Shown here in pieces: positions 15,569 to 24,048 of a stretch of DNA of 32,617 nt (its first letter is position 1; every line of letters begins with the position of its first letter). The stretch spans positions 1 to 32,617 of the forward strand of contig JAQUEY010000014.1 of the NCBI GenBank assembly GCA_028684955.1, in the 5' to 3' direction. The notes under the pieces are model-generated. The model was not told the DNA's origin and ran no database searches. It was given only the letters and a program-made list of their open reading frames with translations. A program made the position numbers and the translations under genes. The stretch comes from Eubacteriales bacterium. Lineage in GTDB: Bacteria; Bacillota; Clostridia; Saccharofermentanales; UBA5734.

Positions 15569-17089
15569 ATGCTTTGGCCGCGCCGCCTGATGAATTCCCT
15601 CTATGGCCGGACCATCCTCCAGCTGGCGATGGCTATTTTGATTGTCTTCTCCCTGATGGGCGTGGTTTACTACGGCATCGTGACGACCGCCAGTGCCCGC
15701 CAGCAATCGAGCCAGCTTCTGGCCAGTGCCCGGGCGATCGCAGAAATGGCAGGCCCTTCTTTTAATGCCAGCCAAGGCCGGGTCACCAGTTCGACCGTCA
15801 TCAGCTACCTCAACTTCACCGCCCGTTCGACGGGCGCTCTGGTCTGGGTGATCGACAGCACGGGCACCCTCGCCTACACAACCAGTGTCCCGGCAAGCAT
15901 TTCTACCCGGTTTGAATCCAGTGACGGTGAATGGATCGTACCAGCAACCTATCGCGGCGGTTCTACTCTGGGTAAATCCGGCCTGGCTTCGATCGGCGAT
16001 TTTCGCGGCCTTTTTCGCAGCACAGGCCAACGCTGGATCAGCACCGTCGTCCCGATTCCCTCACCGACTGGTGCCTATACGGGTGAAATCCAGCTCCACC
16101 GCCCGGTGGTGACGGAAAGCTTCAACAGTTTCCTGATGACCAACAGCCTGCTGTTTTCGATGCTGGTGGCTTTTTTCCTGGCCTTGCTTTTCCTGGGCCT
16201 TTTGTCGCGCAACATCACCCGGCCGATTCGGATGCTGGCCAACACGGCAGACAAGGTCTACCGCGGTGACCTGTCAGCCCGGGTCATCTTGCCCGGCATG
16301 GCCGCTCCTGACAAGCCCCACCAGCGTGCACTGGTTACCGATGACCTGATGGTTCTGGTCGAGACCATGAATTCGATGATCGAGAAACTGGAACACCAGG
16401 AGAGAAGCCGGCGCGATTTCATCTCGAGCGTCTCGCACGATTTGCGCACCCCCCTGACGTCCATCCGCGGTTTTGTCGAAGGCATGCTCGATGGGACAGT
16501 ACCCCCGGAAAAAACGGCTGTTTACCTGGAAATTGTCAAGCAGGAGGTGTTGCGCTTGCAGAACCTGGTCCAGACCTTGTCCGAGGCCAGCCGCTACGAG
16601 AGTGGTACTTTCTTGCTGGATGAACAGCCTTTCAACATCAATGCAGTCATCCGGGAAGATGTCTATGGACTGGAGTCTTTGATCAACGAAAAATCCATCA
16701 GTGTCCAGAGTGACTTCGATGAGTCCGAGCCTGGGCGCCTGAGCGTGCTCGGTGACCGGGAAGCCATCAGCCGGGTCGTCTATAACATCATTTCCAATGC
16801 AATCCGGTTTTGCCCGGCCGACGGAGTTATCGCTTTGTCCACTCGGCGAATCAAGGGCAGCCATCAGGTTGAAGTGATCATCGAAGACAGTGGTCCAGGT
16901 GTGGCAGAAAAGGACCGGCCGTTCATTTTTGACCGCTTTTATACGGCAGAACGGAGCCGGACCAGCAAGAGCTCCGGCCTCGGCCTGTTCATTTGCCGGA
17001 CCATTCTGGCAGCCCATGGCCAGCGCATCGTGGTGACCGACAGTGATCTTGGGGGAGCCCGCTTCAGGTTCACCCTGAAAACGCCGTAA
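15569..17089 (+). CDS. Sensor histidine kinase with HAMP domain
   Basis: A 506-residue membrane kinase. Two membrane segments (about 14-38 and 192-212) flank an extracytoplasmic sensor of about 150 residues that I do not recognise. A HAMP linker follows (NITRPIRMLANTADKV onward), then the HisKA domain with phosphoaccepting H290 in VSHDLRTPLTSIRGF and the HATPase domain with N box NIISNAIRF, G1 EDSGPGVAEKDRPFIFDRF and G2 SSGLGLFICR. There is no PAS domain between HAMP and HisKA, unlike WalK. It lies 20 bases after the response regulator. Only a weak ribosome site (AAAGG) precedes ATG 15569. Confidence 0.94.
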   Translation: MLWPRRLMNSLYGRTILQLAMAILIVFSLMGVVYYGIVTTASARQQSSQLLASARAIAEMAGPSFNASQGRVTSSTVISYLNFTARSTGALVWVIDSTGTLAYTTSVPASISTRFESSDGEWIVPATYRGGSTLGKSGLASIGDFRGLFRSTGQRWISTVVPIPSPTGAYTGEIQLHRPVVTESFNSFLMTNSLLFSMLVAFFLALLFLGLLSRNITRPIRMLANTADKVYRGDLSARVILPGMAAPDKPHQRALVTDDLMVLVETMNSMIEKLEHQERSRRDFISSVSHDLRTPLTSIRGFVEGMLDGTVPPEKTAVYLEIVKQEVLRLQNLVQTLSEASRYESGTFLLDEQPFNINAVIREDVYGLESLINEKSISVQSDFDESEPGRLSVLGDREAISRVVYNIISNAIRFCPADGVIALSTRRIKGSHQVEVIIEDSGPGVAEKDRPFIFDRFYTAERSRTSKSSGLGLFICRTILAAHGQRIVVTDSDLGGARFRFTLKTP

Positions 17090-17093
17090 ACTG

Positions 17094-17123
17094 TTCATAT
17101 CACATTCATTTCTATCCTATAAA
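17094..17123 (+). promoter_or_regulatory. Candidate promoter of the HtrA-like gene
   Basis: TTCATA (17094-17099), an 18-base spacer and TATAAA (17118-17123) lie in the AT-rich 83-base gap after the kinase. The -35 is weak. If real, transcription starts near 17130, which argues against an ATG start at 17128 for the next gene. Confidence 0.5.
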
Positions 17124-17172
17124 ATAAATGTGCTTGAACAGATCCAGACAGGACTTTGACGGAGGATATCGC

Positions 17173-18456
17173 GTGACAGTTCTGACAAACCGCACTCTAG
17201 GTCTGGCTGCCTTTGGTCTTTTCTCGGCAGTCATGGCATCCATGCTCACTTCCTGGCTATACACCGCTGGCCCTTTGGCAGCACCTGAACCGTCTGTTTC
17301 AGAAACGACTCAGGAGGCGACCTCGGCAGAAACCAGCCAGTCTGTCCTGGTGCTCCCCAAACCGAGCATCCTGGCCACTACTGCCAGCGTCCCCCAGAGC
17401 CAGGTACCAGAACCGACCCCGCTGCCATTGATTCCCCCCGAGATCCTCGGTGACCAGGCCAAGGAACAAATCGCACTTCTGGCCGAAGGACGCCTGGTCG
17501 AGGAGCTCTACAATCAAGTCGCCCCCAGTGTGGTCGGTATTCAGGTCGAGGCCCAGTCCGACACCTCGACGACCGTGATTTCCGACAGCGGATCCGGCGT
17601 CATTTACTCCGCCCAAGGCCAGATCCTGACCTCGGCAGATTTGTTGAAAATTGCCCTTGACCGCTCCGGTCAATTACTGGAAAACAGCCGCATTCTGGTC
17701 CGGGTCCAGCAAGAAAACCGCCTGTTCGAGGCCCAGCTGGCCGGTCTGGATGAGACCACAGGTGTCGCTGTCCTGACCATCGATCCTGGTTCGGCCGAAC
17801 TGGTTGCAGCCAGGTTCAGCCTCCAGAATACCCTCCGGGTCGGGCAGGTCGTCTTTTTCCTCAGCTTCCCGGACGACATGGTCAGCGAAGGCTGCCTGAC
17901 CAGCGGACTGGTGACAGCCTTGCACCAGCCGGTTCTGCTCGAAGATGGCACTAAGGTTGAGATGGTCCGCTCCAATGCACCGATCCTGGCCAGTGGCCAG
18001 GGCGGCCCCCTGCTCAATCTTGCCGGCGAGGTCGTCGCCCTGGCTAATTCGAGCCAGCTGAGCGAGACGTTCGAAAGCCTGAGCTACGCGATCGAGACGC
18101 CGACCGTCCTCGATGTGGCCGAACGCCTTCTGGGCGAATCCGCACCGGAAGGACAGCCCTGGCTGGGCATCGCCGTGCTCAAAGACGAGAGCTTTGCCGC
18201 GCTCAAGGACTTGTACGATTTCCCGGATGGCTTGTATGTCAGCCATGTCATTGAAGACAGTCCGGCCTATCTTGCCGATATTCGCCGAGGTGATATCATA
18301 ACAGAAGTGAACGGAGAGCCTGTCCGCCTCCACCAGAGCTTGTCTTCCATCCTGGCCCAGCATGAGCCAGGCGACCAGCTGACCTTGGGCATCTATCGCC
18401 GTTCTGACAAGCAAATTTACGCCATCAAAGTCTACCTGAAGGAAGCCAATGACTGA
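17173..18456 (+). CDS. Membrane-anchored HtrA-like protein lacking the catalytic triad, with PDZ domain
   Basis: A 427-residue protein with one N-terminal membrane anchor (about 8-30), a Ser/Thr/Pro-rich linker (about 32-100), a trypsin-like domain of the HtrA/DegP type (about 112-315) and a C-terminal PDZ domain (about 330-420). The scaffold is recognisable by APSVVGIQV, DSGSGVIYS, VAVLTI and QGGPLLN. At the three catalytic positions the residues are changed: ILTSADLL has D156 where the histidine of TNNHV is expected, TTGVAVL has G197 for the aspartate, and SGQGGPL has Q276 for the serine. Proteolysis is therefore unlikely; a binding or signalling role is inferred. GTG 17173 is chosen because GGAGGA ends six bases before it. 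It follows the two-component genes and overlaps nth by eight bases. Confidence 0.85.
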   Translation: MTVLTNRTLGLAAFGLFSAVMASMLTSWLYTAGPLAAPEPSVSETTQEATSAETSQSVLVLPKPSILATTASVPQSQVPEPTPLPLIPPEILGDQAKEQIALLAEGRLVEELYNQVAPSVVGIQVEAQSDTSTTVISDSGSGVIYSAQGQILTSADLLKIALDRSGQLLENSRILVRVQQENRLFEAQLAGLDETTGVAVLTIDPGSAELVAARFSLQNTLRVGQVVFFLSFPDDMVSEGCLTSGLVTALHQPVLLEDGTKVEMVRSNAPILASGQGGPLLNLAGEVVALANSSQLSETFESLSYAIETPTVLDVAERLLGESAPEGQPWLGIAVLKDESFAALKDLYDFPDGLYVSHVIEDSPAYLADIRRGDIITEVNGEPVRLHQSLSSILAQHEPGDQLTLGIYRRSDKQIYAIKVYLKEAND

Positions 18457-19081
18457 AAAAGAACGGGCAGCTGCGATTGTCGCCGCCCTGGAGCAACACT
18501 ACCCTGACGCCCTCTGCACCCTCGACTACCGGTCAGCCCATGAATTGCTGGTGGGTGCTATCCTGGCCGCGCAATGCACCGACTACAGGGTCAATCTCAT
18601 CACTCCCGCCCTTTTCGAGCGCTATCCGACTCCCCAAGCTTTCGCGGAGTCTGACCGCTCAGAACTCGAAGACCTGATCCGCTCCTGCGGCCTCTTCCGC
18701 AACAAGGCCAAGGCGATCCAGGCATCCTGTGCTGCGCTGGTGCGTGACCATGACAGTCAGATGCCTGACTCGCTCGAAGCGTTGACGCGCTTGCCGGGTG
18801 TCGGGCGCAAAATCGCCAACCTGGTCCTGGGTGACTGGTTTGGCCGCCAGGCTGTCGTCGTCGATACCCATTGTGCCCGGATCTCCCGCTTGCTCGGCCT
18901 GACGGAACAGACTGACCCGGCTGCGATCGAGCGTGACCTGGTGGCTGTTCTGCCGCCAGACAAGCAGACCGCCTATGGCCATCTGGTTGTCGCACATGGC
19001 CGTGAAATCTGCATCGCCCGCCGTCCCGGCTGCCAAAGCTGCCCCATCAAGCCCTTGTGTCACCATGGCCGGACTGCTTGA
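18449..19081 (+). CDS. nth: Endonuclease III (DNA glycosylase/AP lyase)
   Basis: A 210-residue base excision repair enzyme that removes oxidised pyrimidines and cuts at the resulting abasic site. The helix-hairpin-helix is LTRLPGVGRKIANLV with catalytic Lys121, followed by catalytic Asp139 in VVDTHCARISRLLG. The C-terminal 4Fe-4S cluster ligands have the exact spacing C-x6-C-x2-C-x5-C in CIARRPGCQSCPIKPLC. Length matches the family. The start overlaps the preceding stop by eight bases and its own end overlaps recG by 17 bases, so the three genes are probably translated from one message. Confidence 0.96.
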   Translation: MTEKERAAAIVAALEQHYPDALCTLDYRSAHELLVGAILAAQCTDYRVNLITPALFERYPTPQAFAESDRSELEDLIRSCGLFRNKAKAIQASCAALVRDHDSQMPDSLEALTRLPGVGRKIANLVLGDWFGRQAVVVDTHCARISRLLGLTEQTDPAAIERDLVAVLPPDKQTAYGHLVVAHGREICIARRPGCQSCPIKPLCHHGRTA

Positions 19082-21143
19082 GACCCCGGTCACAACCCTC
19101 CATGGTGTGGCTGGCAAGCGAGCAGCGATGCTGGCCCGGCTTGGGATCGCGACCTGGTATGACCTGGTCACCTGGTATCCGCGCGATTTCGAGGACTGGA
19201 GCACTGACCTTGCCATCACCCAGTTGGAGGATGGCAAGGAGCAATCCTTTGTCGCCACCTTTTCAGGCAAAATCCAGACCCATCGCAAAGGCCGCCTCAC
19301 CATCCTGCGCGGTGTTTTCCGCGATCAAACCGGTGCCATCCGGGCTGTCTGGTTCAACCAGCCCTGGATTTCAGACCGGCTGGTTTCCGGGGAAACGTAC
19401 CGCCTTTTTGGCAAGGTCTTGCGCAACGCCGGCCAATTCACGATCCAGAGCCCCGCTTTTGAACCAGCCGAGCCTGACAGTACAGGCAAACTCCGCCCCA
19501 TCTACCCTCTGACCGAGGGCTTGTCCCAGGGTATCCTCAGAAGTCTGATCTTGCCTTTGCTGCCCAAGGTGATCAGTCATCTGCCCGAGCCTTTGCCAGA
19601 CTGGATCCGGCGCGATTACCACCTGTGTGCAATCGATTTTGCCTTGTCCCGGATCCACCAGCCGTCCAGTCACGACGAAGCGCAGCTATGCCGGGAACGC
19701 CTTGTTTTCGAGGAATTGTTCCTGCTCCAGACCGGACTTTTCCTGTTGCGGCGGGCGCGCCAGAACAGCCAGAATGCCTTGCCCGTGCTGCCCGATGCAG
19801 CTATCCAAGGCCAGGTCAAACACGTCGAAGACAGCCTGCCTTTCCAGTTAACGACGGCCCAGCTCAAAGCCCTTGCTGATATCCGCCAGGATTTACGGCG
19901 TGATCTGCCGATGAATCGGCTGGTCCAGGGCGATGTCGGCTCGGGCAAGACGGTGGTTGCAGCCCTGGCAATGCTGGAGACGAGCCTGTGCGGCTACCAG
20001 GCGGTCCTCATGGCCCCGACAGCCATCCTGGCGACCCAGCATGCCCAGACCCTGGCCCGGTTACTGGCACACAGTGGTGAACCGATTGCCCTTCTGACCG
20101 GTGCAACCCCGACTGCAGAACGCAAGCGCATCCTCGCAGGCCTGGCAAATGGCTCGATCCGGCTCCTGGTCGGGACCCACGCCGTGATTGAAGACAAAGT
20201 GACCTTCTGCAATTTGGCCTTGACCGTCACGGATGAACAGCATCGTTTCGGGGTCAAGCAGCGCTTCCGCCTCAACCGCAATGAAGAGGCCCGCAGCCTT
20301 TCGCCGCATGTGCTGGTCATGTCAGCCACTCCGATTCCCCGGACCCTGGCCCTGATCCTCTATGGAGACCTCGACATGACGGTGATCGACCAGCTGCCCA
20401 TGGGACGCGAACCGATTGCCACCTATACAGCAAGGACTGGCGACCGGGGCAGGGTGGAGGACCTGGTGCGCCGCCAGACCGAGAACGGGCGGCAGGCTTA
20501 TGTGGTCTGTCCGATGATCGAAGAACAAGCATCACTCGATCTCGAGTCTGTCATCCAGACGTACAATCGCCTGGCCCAGGAAGTTTTCCCGGACTTGGCA
20601 GTCGGCCTTTTGCACGGTGGCCTCAAACCCGCTGCCAAAGACGCTGTCATGGCTGATTTTGCTGTCGGGAACATCCAGATCCTGGTCAGCACAACGGTCA
20701 TCGAGGTCGGTGTCGACAACCCCAATGCCACCCTGATGATCATCGAAAATGCCGAGCGTTTCGGCCTTTCCCAGCTGCACCAGCTGCGTGGCCGGATCGG
20801 CCGGGGTCCGTACAAATCCTATTGCATCCTGATGAGTGACAGCGATGAGGACCTGGCCCGGCAACGCCTGCGCACGCTCTGCCAGACCACGGACGGCTTT
20901 GAAATTGCCAGGAAAGACCTCGAACTACGTGGCCCTGGTGACTTTTTCGGAACGCGCCAGCACGGCCTGCCTGCCTTGCACCTGGCCAATCTCTATCGTG
21001 ACCGGGAGCTGCTCGGCAAAGCTCAGGCGGCGGCCCAGACATTGTTCCAGTGCGACCCGGATCTGGCACTCGCCGAGCACCAAGGCCTGGTGCGTGCCAT
21101 CGAAAGCCATTTCGGATCCGCTTTGCCGCACGTCCAGCTCTAA
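19065..21143 (+). CDS. recG: ATP-dependent DNA helicase RecG
   Basis: A 692-residue superfamily 2 helicase that remodels stalled forks and branch-migrates Holliday junctions. An N-terminal wedge/OB region (about 1-260) begins LETPVTTLHGVAGKRAAML. Walker A GDVGSGKT is at 289-296, the DEQHRFGVKQR box at 390 onward, SATPIPRTLAL is motif III, and TTVIEVGVDNPNATLM and QLHQLRGRIGRG are motifs V and VI. The C-terminal segment RGPGDFFGTRQHGLPAL is typical of RecG. ATG 19065 gives the normal N terminus; the frame is open 44 codons further upstream inside nth, but those residues do not resemble RecG. Confidence 0.96.
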   Translation: MAGLLETPVTTLHGVAGKRAAMLARLGIATWYDLVTWYPRDFEDWSTDLAITQLEDGKEQSFVATFSGKIQTHRKGRLTILRGVFRDQTGAIRAVWFNQPWISDRLVSGETYRLFGKVLRNAGQFTIQSPAFEPAEPDSTGKLRPIYPLTEGLSQGILRSLILPLLPKVISHLPEPLPDWIRRDYHLCAIDFALSRIHQPSSHDEAQLCRERLVFEELFLLQTGLFLLRRARQNSQNALPVLPDAAIQGQVKHVEDSLPFQLTTAQLKALADIRQDLRRDLPMNRLVQGDVGSGKTVVAALAMLETSLCGYQAVLMAPTAILATQHAQTLARLLAHSGEPIALLTGATPTAERKRILAGLANGSIRLLVGTHAVIEDKVTFCNLALTVTDEQHRFGVKQRFRLNRNEEARSLSPHVLVMSATPIPRTLALILYGDLDMTVIDQLPMGREPIATYTARTGDRGRVEDLVRRQTENGRQAYVVCPMIEEQASLDLESVIQTYNRLAQEVFPDLAVGLLHGGLKPAAKDAVMADFAVGNIQILVSTTVIEVGVDNPNATLMIIENAERFGLSQLHQLRGRIGRGPYKSYCILMSDSDEDLARQRLRTLCQTTDGFEIARKDLELRGPGDFFGTRQHGLPALHLANLYRDRELLGKAQAAAQTLFQCDPDLALAEHQGLVRAIESHFGSALPHVQL

Positions 21144-21161
21144 TCCACAAGGAGGATCCCC

Positions 21162-21713
21162 TTGCCCAGAATCATCAGCGGCCGCGCTGGCGGCATACCG
21201 CTCATCGCCCCCAAAGGCCAGGACACCCGCCCGACTGCCGACAAAACCAAAGAAGCTTTGTTCTCGATCCTGGCACCTCTGATTCCGGACTGCGCGTTCC
21301 TCGACCTGTATGCCGGCACCGGCCAGATTGGCCTCGAGGCGGCCAGCCGTGGTGCCCGTGCCGTTGTCCTGGTCGAGCAAGCCCGTGCTGGTCTTGCGGC
21401 TATCACCGCCAATCTGGAAAAAACCCGCCTGTCAGATGTGACCCGGGTCCAGCATGGTACAACGTTCACGGCAGTTCGCCAGCTTCTTGCCAGCGGCCAG
21501 TTCTTCGACCTGATCTTTCTCGACCCGCCCTACCAGAAAGCCATCGCCGATTTTGAACATCTGGCCCCCGACCTGGTCCGGCTGCTGGTCCCTGGCGGCC
21601 GCATCATCCTCGAGCATGATGCGAAATCAAAAGCCCCGGATTTTGTCATGGAATTGAAACGTACGAGAAGTTGTCAGTACGGGACGGCCATGCTATCCTT
21701 TTATCAAGTCTGA
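21162..21713 (+). CDS. rsmD: 16S rRNA m2G966 methyltransferase RsmD
   Basis: A 183-residue SAM-dependent methyltransferase that modifies G966 of 16S rRNA in the small subunit. The N-terminal MPRIISGRAGGIPL and RPTADKTKEALFSIL, SAM-binding FLDLYAGTGQIGLEAASRGA and catalytic DPPY (residues 121-124, in IFLDPPYQKA) are typical. It starts with TTG at 21162, supported by GGAGGA (21151-21156) five bases upstream and by the conserved N terminus. It lies 18 bases after recG and before coaD, a common order in Bacillota. Confidence 0.95.
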   Translation: MPRIISGRAGGIPLIAPKGQDTRPTADKTKEALFSILAPLIPDCAFLDLYAGTGQIGLEAASRGARAVVLVEQARAGLAAITANLEKTRLSDVTRVQHGTTFTAVRQLLASGQFFDLIFLDPPYQKAIADFEHLAPDLVRLLVPGGRIILEHDAKSKAPDFVMELKRTRSCQYGTAMLSFYQV

Positions 21714-21717
21714 AAGC

Positions 21718-21747
21718 CTTGACGGATCAGGCTTCCCCAGCGTCAAG
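21718..21747 (+). repeat. Inverted repeat between rsmD and coaD
   Basis: CTTGACG (21718-21724) pairs with CGTCAAG (21741-21747) across a 16-base loop in the 69-base gap. No T tract follows, so it is not a convincing terminator. It may be a processing or regulatory hairpin. Confidence 0.3.
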
Positions 21748-21782
21748 CTGAGTTCTAGAGTAAGCCCAACCAGGGGAGACCG

Positions 21783-22280
21783 ATGACTGTTTTTATTTAT
21801 CCGGGCAGTTTTGACCCATTCACCAATGGTCATTTCGATATTGCGCGTCGAGCGGCTGGTCTTTGCGACCAGCTTTTTGTCGCGGTCATGGTCAACAACC
21901 GCAAGAGCTACCATTTTACTACCGCAGAGCGCGTCGAGATGGCCCGCAGCGTGTTGAAGGACATCCCAAACATCACCGTCGAGTCGCACAATGGCTTGCT
22001 GGTTGATTTTTTTGCAGCCAAAAAGGCCCGGGCTGTCGTCCGCGGCCTCAGGAGTGAGTCTGACTTCCGCTTCGAAGCCGAACTCGCAGCAGCCAACAAA
22101 CTGCTCTTGCCTGCGTATGAGACCTGTCTGTTGCCCTGCCGGATCGACCTGGCTTTCAACAGCTCCTCGATCGTCCGTGAAGTGGCCGCCTACGGCGGTG
22201 ACATCACCCACATGGTCCCGCCGGTCCTCGCGCCCCTCATCATGGAGCGCCTGCGCAGGACAGAACCGCGGGACACCTGA
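21783..22280 (+). CDS. coaD: Phosphopantetheine adenylyltransferase
   Basis: A 165-residue nucleotidyltransferase that makes dephospho-CoA from 4'-phosphopantetheine and ATP, the fourth step of coenzyme A synthesis. The ATP-binding motif TNGHFD is at 14-19 after YPGSFDPF. VVRGLRSESDFRFE and the C-terminal NSSSIVREVAAYGGD are also diagnostic. The length is normal. GGGGAGA lies before ATG 21783. It follows rsmD, the usual neighbour, and precedes a coiled-coil gene. Confidence 0.97.
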   Translation: MTVFIYPGSFDPFTNGHFDIARRAAGLCDQLFVAVMVNNRKSYHFTTAERVEMARSVLKDIPNITVESHNGLLVDFFAAKKARAVVRGLRSESDFRFEAELAAANKLLLPAYETCLLPCRIDLAFNSSSIVREVAAYGGDITHMVPPVLAPLIMERLRRTEPRDT

Positions 22281-22314
22281 ACTTGACGCCTTCCTTTGGA
22301 GGAATGTATCCAAT

Positions 22315-22788
22315 ATGATCGATTCATCTCGTGCTGATTACGCCCAGAACCAAGACATCGAGTCCTTGCTGGAACGACTCGAAAGTCTGGTCATTTCCGC
22401 GCGTTCCGTCCCGTTTTCCGACAATTGCATGGTCGACCGCGAGGAAATGCTCGTTCTGATCACCATGATCCGTGATGAATTGCCTGGCGAACTCAAACAA
22501 GCCAAGTGGCTCCTCGAGCAGAACCGCCAGCTGATTGCCGAAGCAAGAAAAGAAGCTGAGGCCATCATGCGTGATGCCGAGGCCCGCATGTCCCGCATGA
22601 TCGACGAGCACGAAATCACCCAGAAAGCCCGCCTCCAGGCTGCTGACTTGCTGGAAAAATCCAATCAGGCCGCCCAGAAGATCCGCTCTGGCTCGATGGA
22701 CTATGCCAGAAAGCGCCTCAGCGAGATCGAAGAACAGCTTGGCACCATGCTCGCCATGGTCCAGCGCAACAAGAAAGACCTGATGTAA
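22315..22788 (+). CDS. Uncharacterised coiled-coil protein downstream of coaD
   Basis: A 157-residue, highly charged, mostly helical soluble protein with no membrane segment and no enzyme motif. Residues about 55-155 are rich in Glu, Lys, Arg, Ala and Gln in heptad-like spacing (for example QLIAEARKEAEAIMRDAEAR), consistent with a long coiled coil of the kind seen in DivIVA-like proteins or ATP synthase b/E stalks. I do not recognise a specific family. A coiled-coil gene after coaD is, as I recall, common in Clostridia, but its role is unknown to me. GGAGGA precedes ATG 22315 by 11 bases; a closer ATG at 22304 gives only four codons. The bidirectional terminator follows. Confidence 0.8.
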   Translation: MIDSSRADYAQNQDIESLLERLESLVISARSVPFSDNCMVDREEMLVLITMIRDELPGELKQAKWLLEQNRQLIAEARKEAEAIMRDAEARMSRMIDEHEITQKARLQAADLLEKSNQAAQKIRSGSMDYARKRLSEIEEQLGTMLAMVQRNKKDLM

Positions 22789-22822
22789 GATCGCGCCCCA
22801 CCGTTTACAGGATGACTGGGAA

Positions 22823-22851
22823 AAGGCCGCCACGGGAATCGTGGCGGCCTT
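22823..22851. terminator. Bidirectional rho-independent terminator
   Basis: A perfect 12-base stem (22823-22834 with 22840-22851, core GGCCGCCACG) closes a five-base loop. On the minus strand it is followed directly by a short T run (TTTTCCC), ending the ilvE transcript. On the plus strand the tail GGTTTCGTG is weaker. It lies between two convergent genes. Confidence 0.85.
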
Positions 22852-22900
22852 GGTTTCGTGTGAAAACTCTTGGTCAGGATGAACGGTTAAACCCTGCTTT

Positions 22901-23971
22901 TCAGACCTTCTCGATCCAGCCGTACTCGTCGATCCGGGTGCCATACTGGACACCAGTGATGATGTCGTAGAACTTCTGCGACAAGGGGCCGATCTTGCCA
23001 TCATTGAACGTCATCACTTCGTCTTTGTAGCGCAATTCGCCGACGGGTGAGATGACAGCGGCGGTCCCGGCGCCAAAAACTTCATTGACCCGGCCGGATT
23101 TGGCCAGGGTGATGAGTTCGTCGATCGCAATCTCACGCTCCTCTGTTTCAAGGCCGATTCGTTTGGCCAGTTCGAGGACAGTGCGGCGGGTGATACCAGG
23201 CAGGATGCTGCCATTGAGGGCTGGGGTGACGAGTTTGCCGTCAATGACGAAAAAGACATTCATCGAGCCAACTTCTTCGATGAAGCGGCGATGGACACCA
23301 TCGAGCCACAGGACCTGGACATAGCCCGTCTTGTAGGCTTTGGCCTGGGCGATCAGGCTGGCGGCGTAATTGCCCGGAGTCTTGGCAAAGCCGGTGCCAC
23401 CCTTGACTGCGCGGACATAGTCCTCTTCAACATAGATATTGACCGGAGACAGGCCCTGGGGGTAGTAGCGGCCGGAAGGAGAGAGGATGATCATGAAGCG
23501 GTAGGTGTGGGCTGGCCGGACGCCCAGGTAGGGATCGGTGGCGATGATGAAGGGCCGGATGTAGAGAGAGGTGCCGTCTGCCGTCGGAATCCAGTCCTGC
23601 TCGATCTTGAGCAGCTCTTTGAGGGCATACAGGCAGAAGGCTTCGTCAACCGGCGGGATGACCATGCGGGCATTCGAGACATTGACCCGCTCGAAGTTGA
23701 GCTGGGGCCGGAACAGGTTGATGGCCCCGTCAGCGGTCTTGTACGCTTTGAGACCTTCAAAAATGGCCTGGCCATAATGGAAGACCATGGCGGAAGGCTC
23801 GAGGCAGATCGGGGCATAGGGTTCGATGCGCGGGTTGATCCAGCCTTGACCTTCCACATAGTCCATGCTGAACATGTGATCGGTGAAGATCTGGCCAAAA
23901 CCGAGTGGGGCATCGGCAGCGGGTTTTTGCTTTGGTTTGCTGGCCCGGGTGACAGAAATGGCTGGAAACAT
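22901..23971 (-). CDS. ilvE: Branched-chain amino acid aminotransferase (PLP fold type IV)
   Basis: A 356-residue cytoplasmic PLP enzyme that interconverts Val, Leu and Ile with their 2-oxo acids. The segments MVFHYGQAIFEGLKAY, LYIRPFIIATDPYLGV, GTGFAKTPGNYAASLIAQAK with the predicted PLP lysine K197, and EEVGSMNVFFV match the longer BCAT subgroup shared with eukaryotic BCATs rather than the roughly 300-residue E. coli IlvE. NEVFGAGTAAVISPVG supplies the phosphate-binding end. AAGGGAG lies ten bases before the ATG on the minus strand. It is the only minus-strand gene here, divergent from uvrB and convergent with the coaD block, so it is a single-gene unit. An inverted repeat lies in its leader. 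Confidence 0.95.
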   Translation of the reverse strand: MFPAISVTRASKPKQKPAADAPLGFGQIFTDHMFSMDYVEGQGWINPRIEPYAPICLEPSAMVFHYGQAIFEGLKAYKTADGAINLFRPQLNFERVNVSNARMVIPPVDEAFCLYALKELLKIEQDWIPTADGTSLYIRPFIIATDPYLGVRPAHTYRFMIILSPSGRYYPQGLSPVNIYVEEDYVRAVKGGTGFAKTPGNYAASLIAQAKAYKTGYVQVLWLDGVHRRFIEEVGSMNVFFVIDGKLVTPALNGSILPGITRRTVLELAKRIGLETEEREIAIDELITLAKSGRVNEVFGAGTAAVISPVGELRYKDEVMTFNDGKIGPLSQKFYDIITGVQYGTRIDEYGWIEKV

Positions 23972-23993
23972 GATGTGTCAACTCCCTTTCGCA

Positions 23994-24036
23994 GCAAGTG
24001 CAGCACTGCGATGCAGAATCGTCCGGTTGCACTTGC
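23994..24036 (-). promoter_or_regulatory. Nested inverted repeat in the ilvE leader
   Basis: GCAAGTGCA (23994-24002) and TGCACTTGC (24028-24036) are perfect 9-base inverted arms. Inside them CTGC (24006-24009) and GCAG (24013-24016) pair over three bases. In the ilvE transcript this forms a hairpin ending about 22 bases before the start codon, close to the ribosome site. As DNA, the arms could be two half-sites 34 bases apart. Confidence 0.5.
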
Positions 24037-24048
24037 AATTTACCGTTC

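Noticed and set aside
21719-21782. TTGACG at 21719 as a coaD promoter
   Set aside because: No -10 element at proper spacing; the hexamer is better explained as an arm of the inverted repeat.
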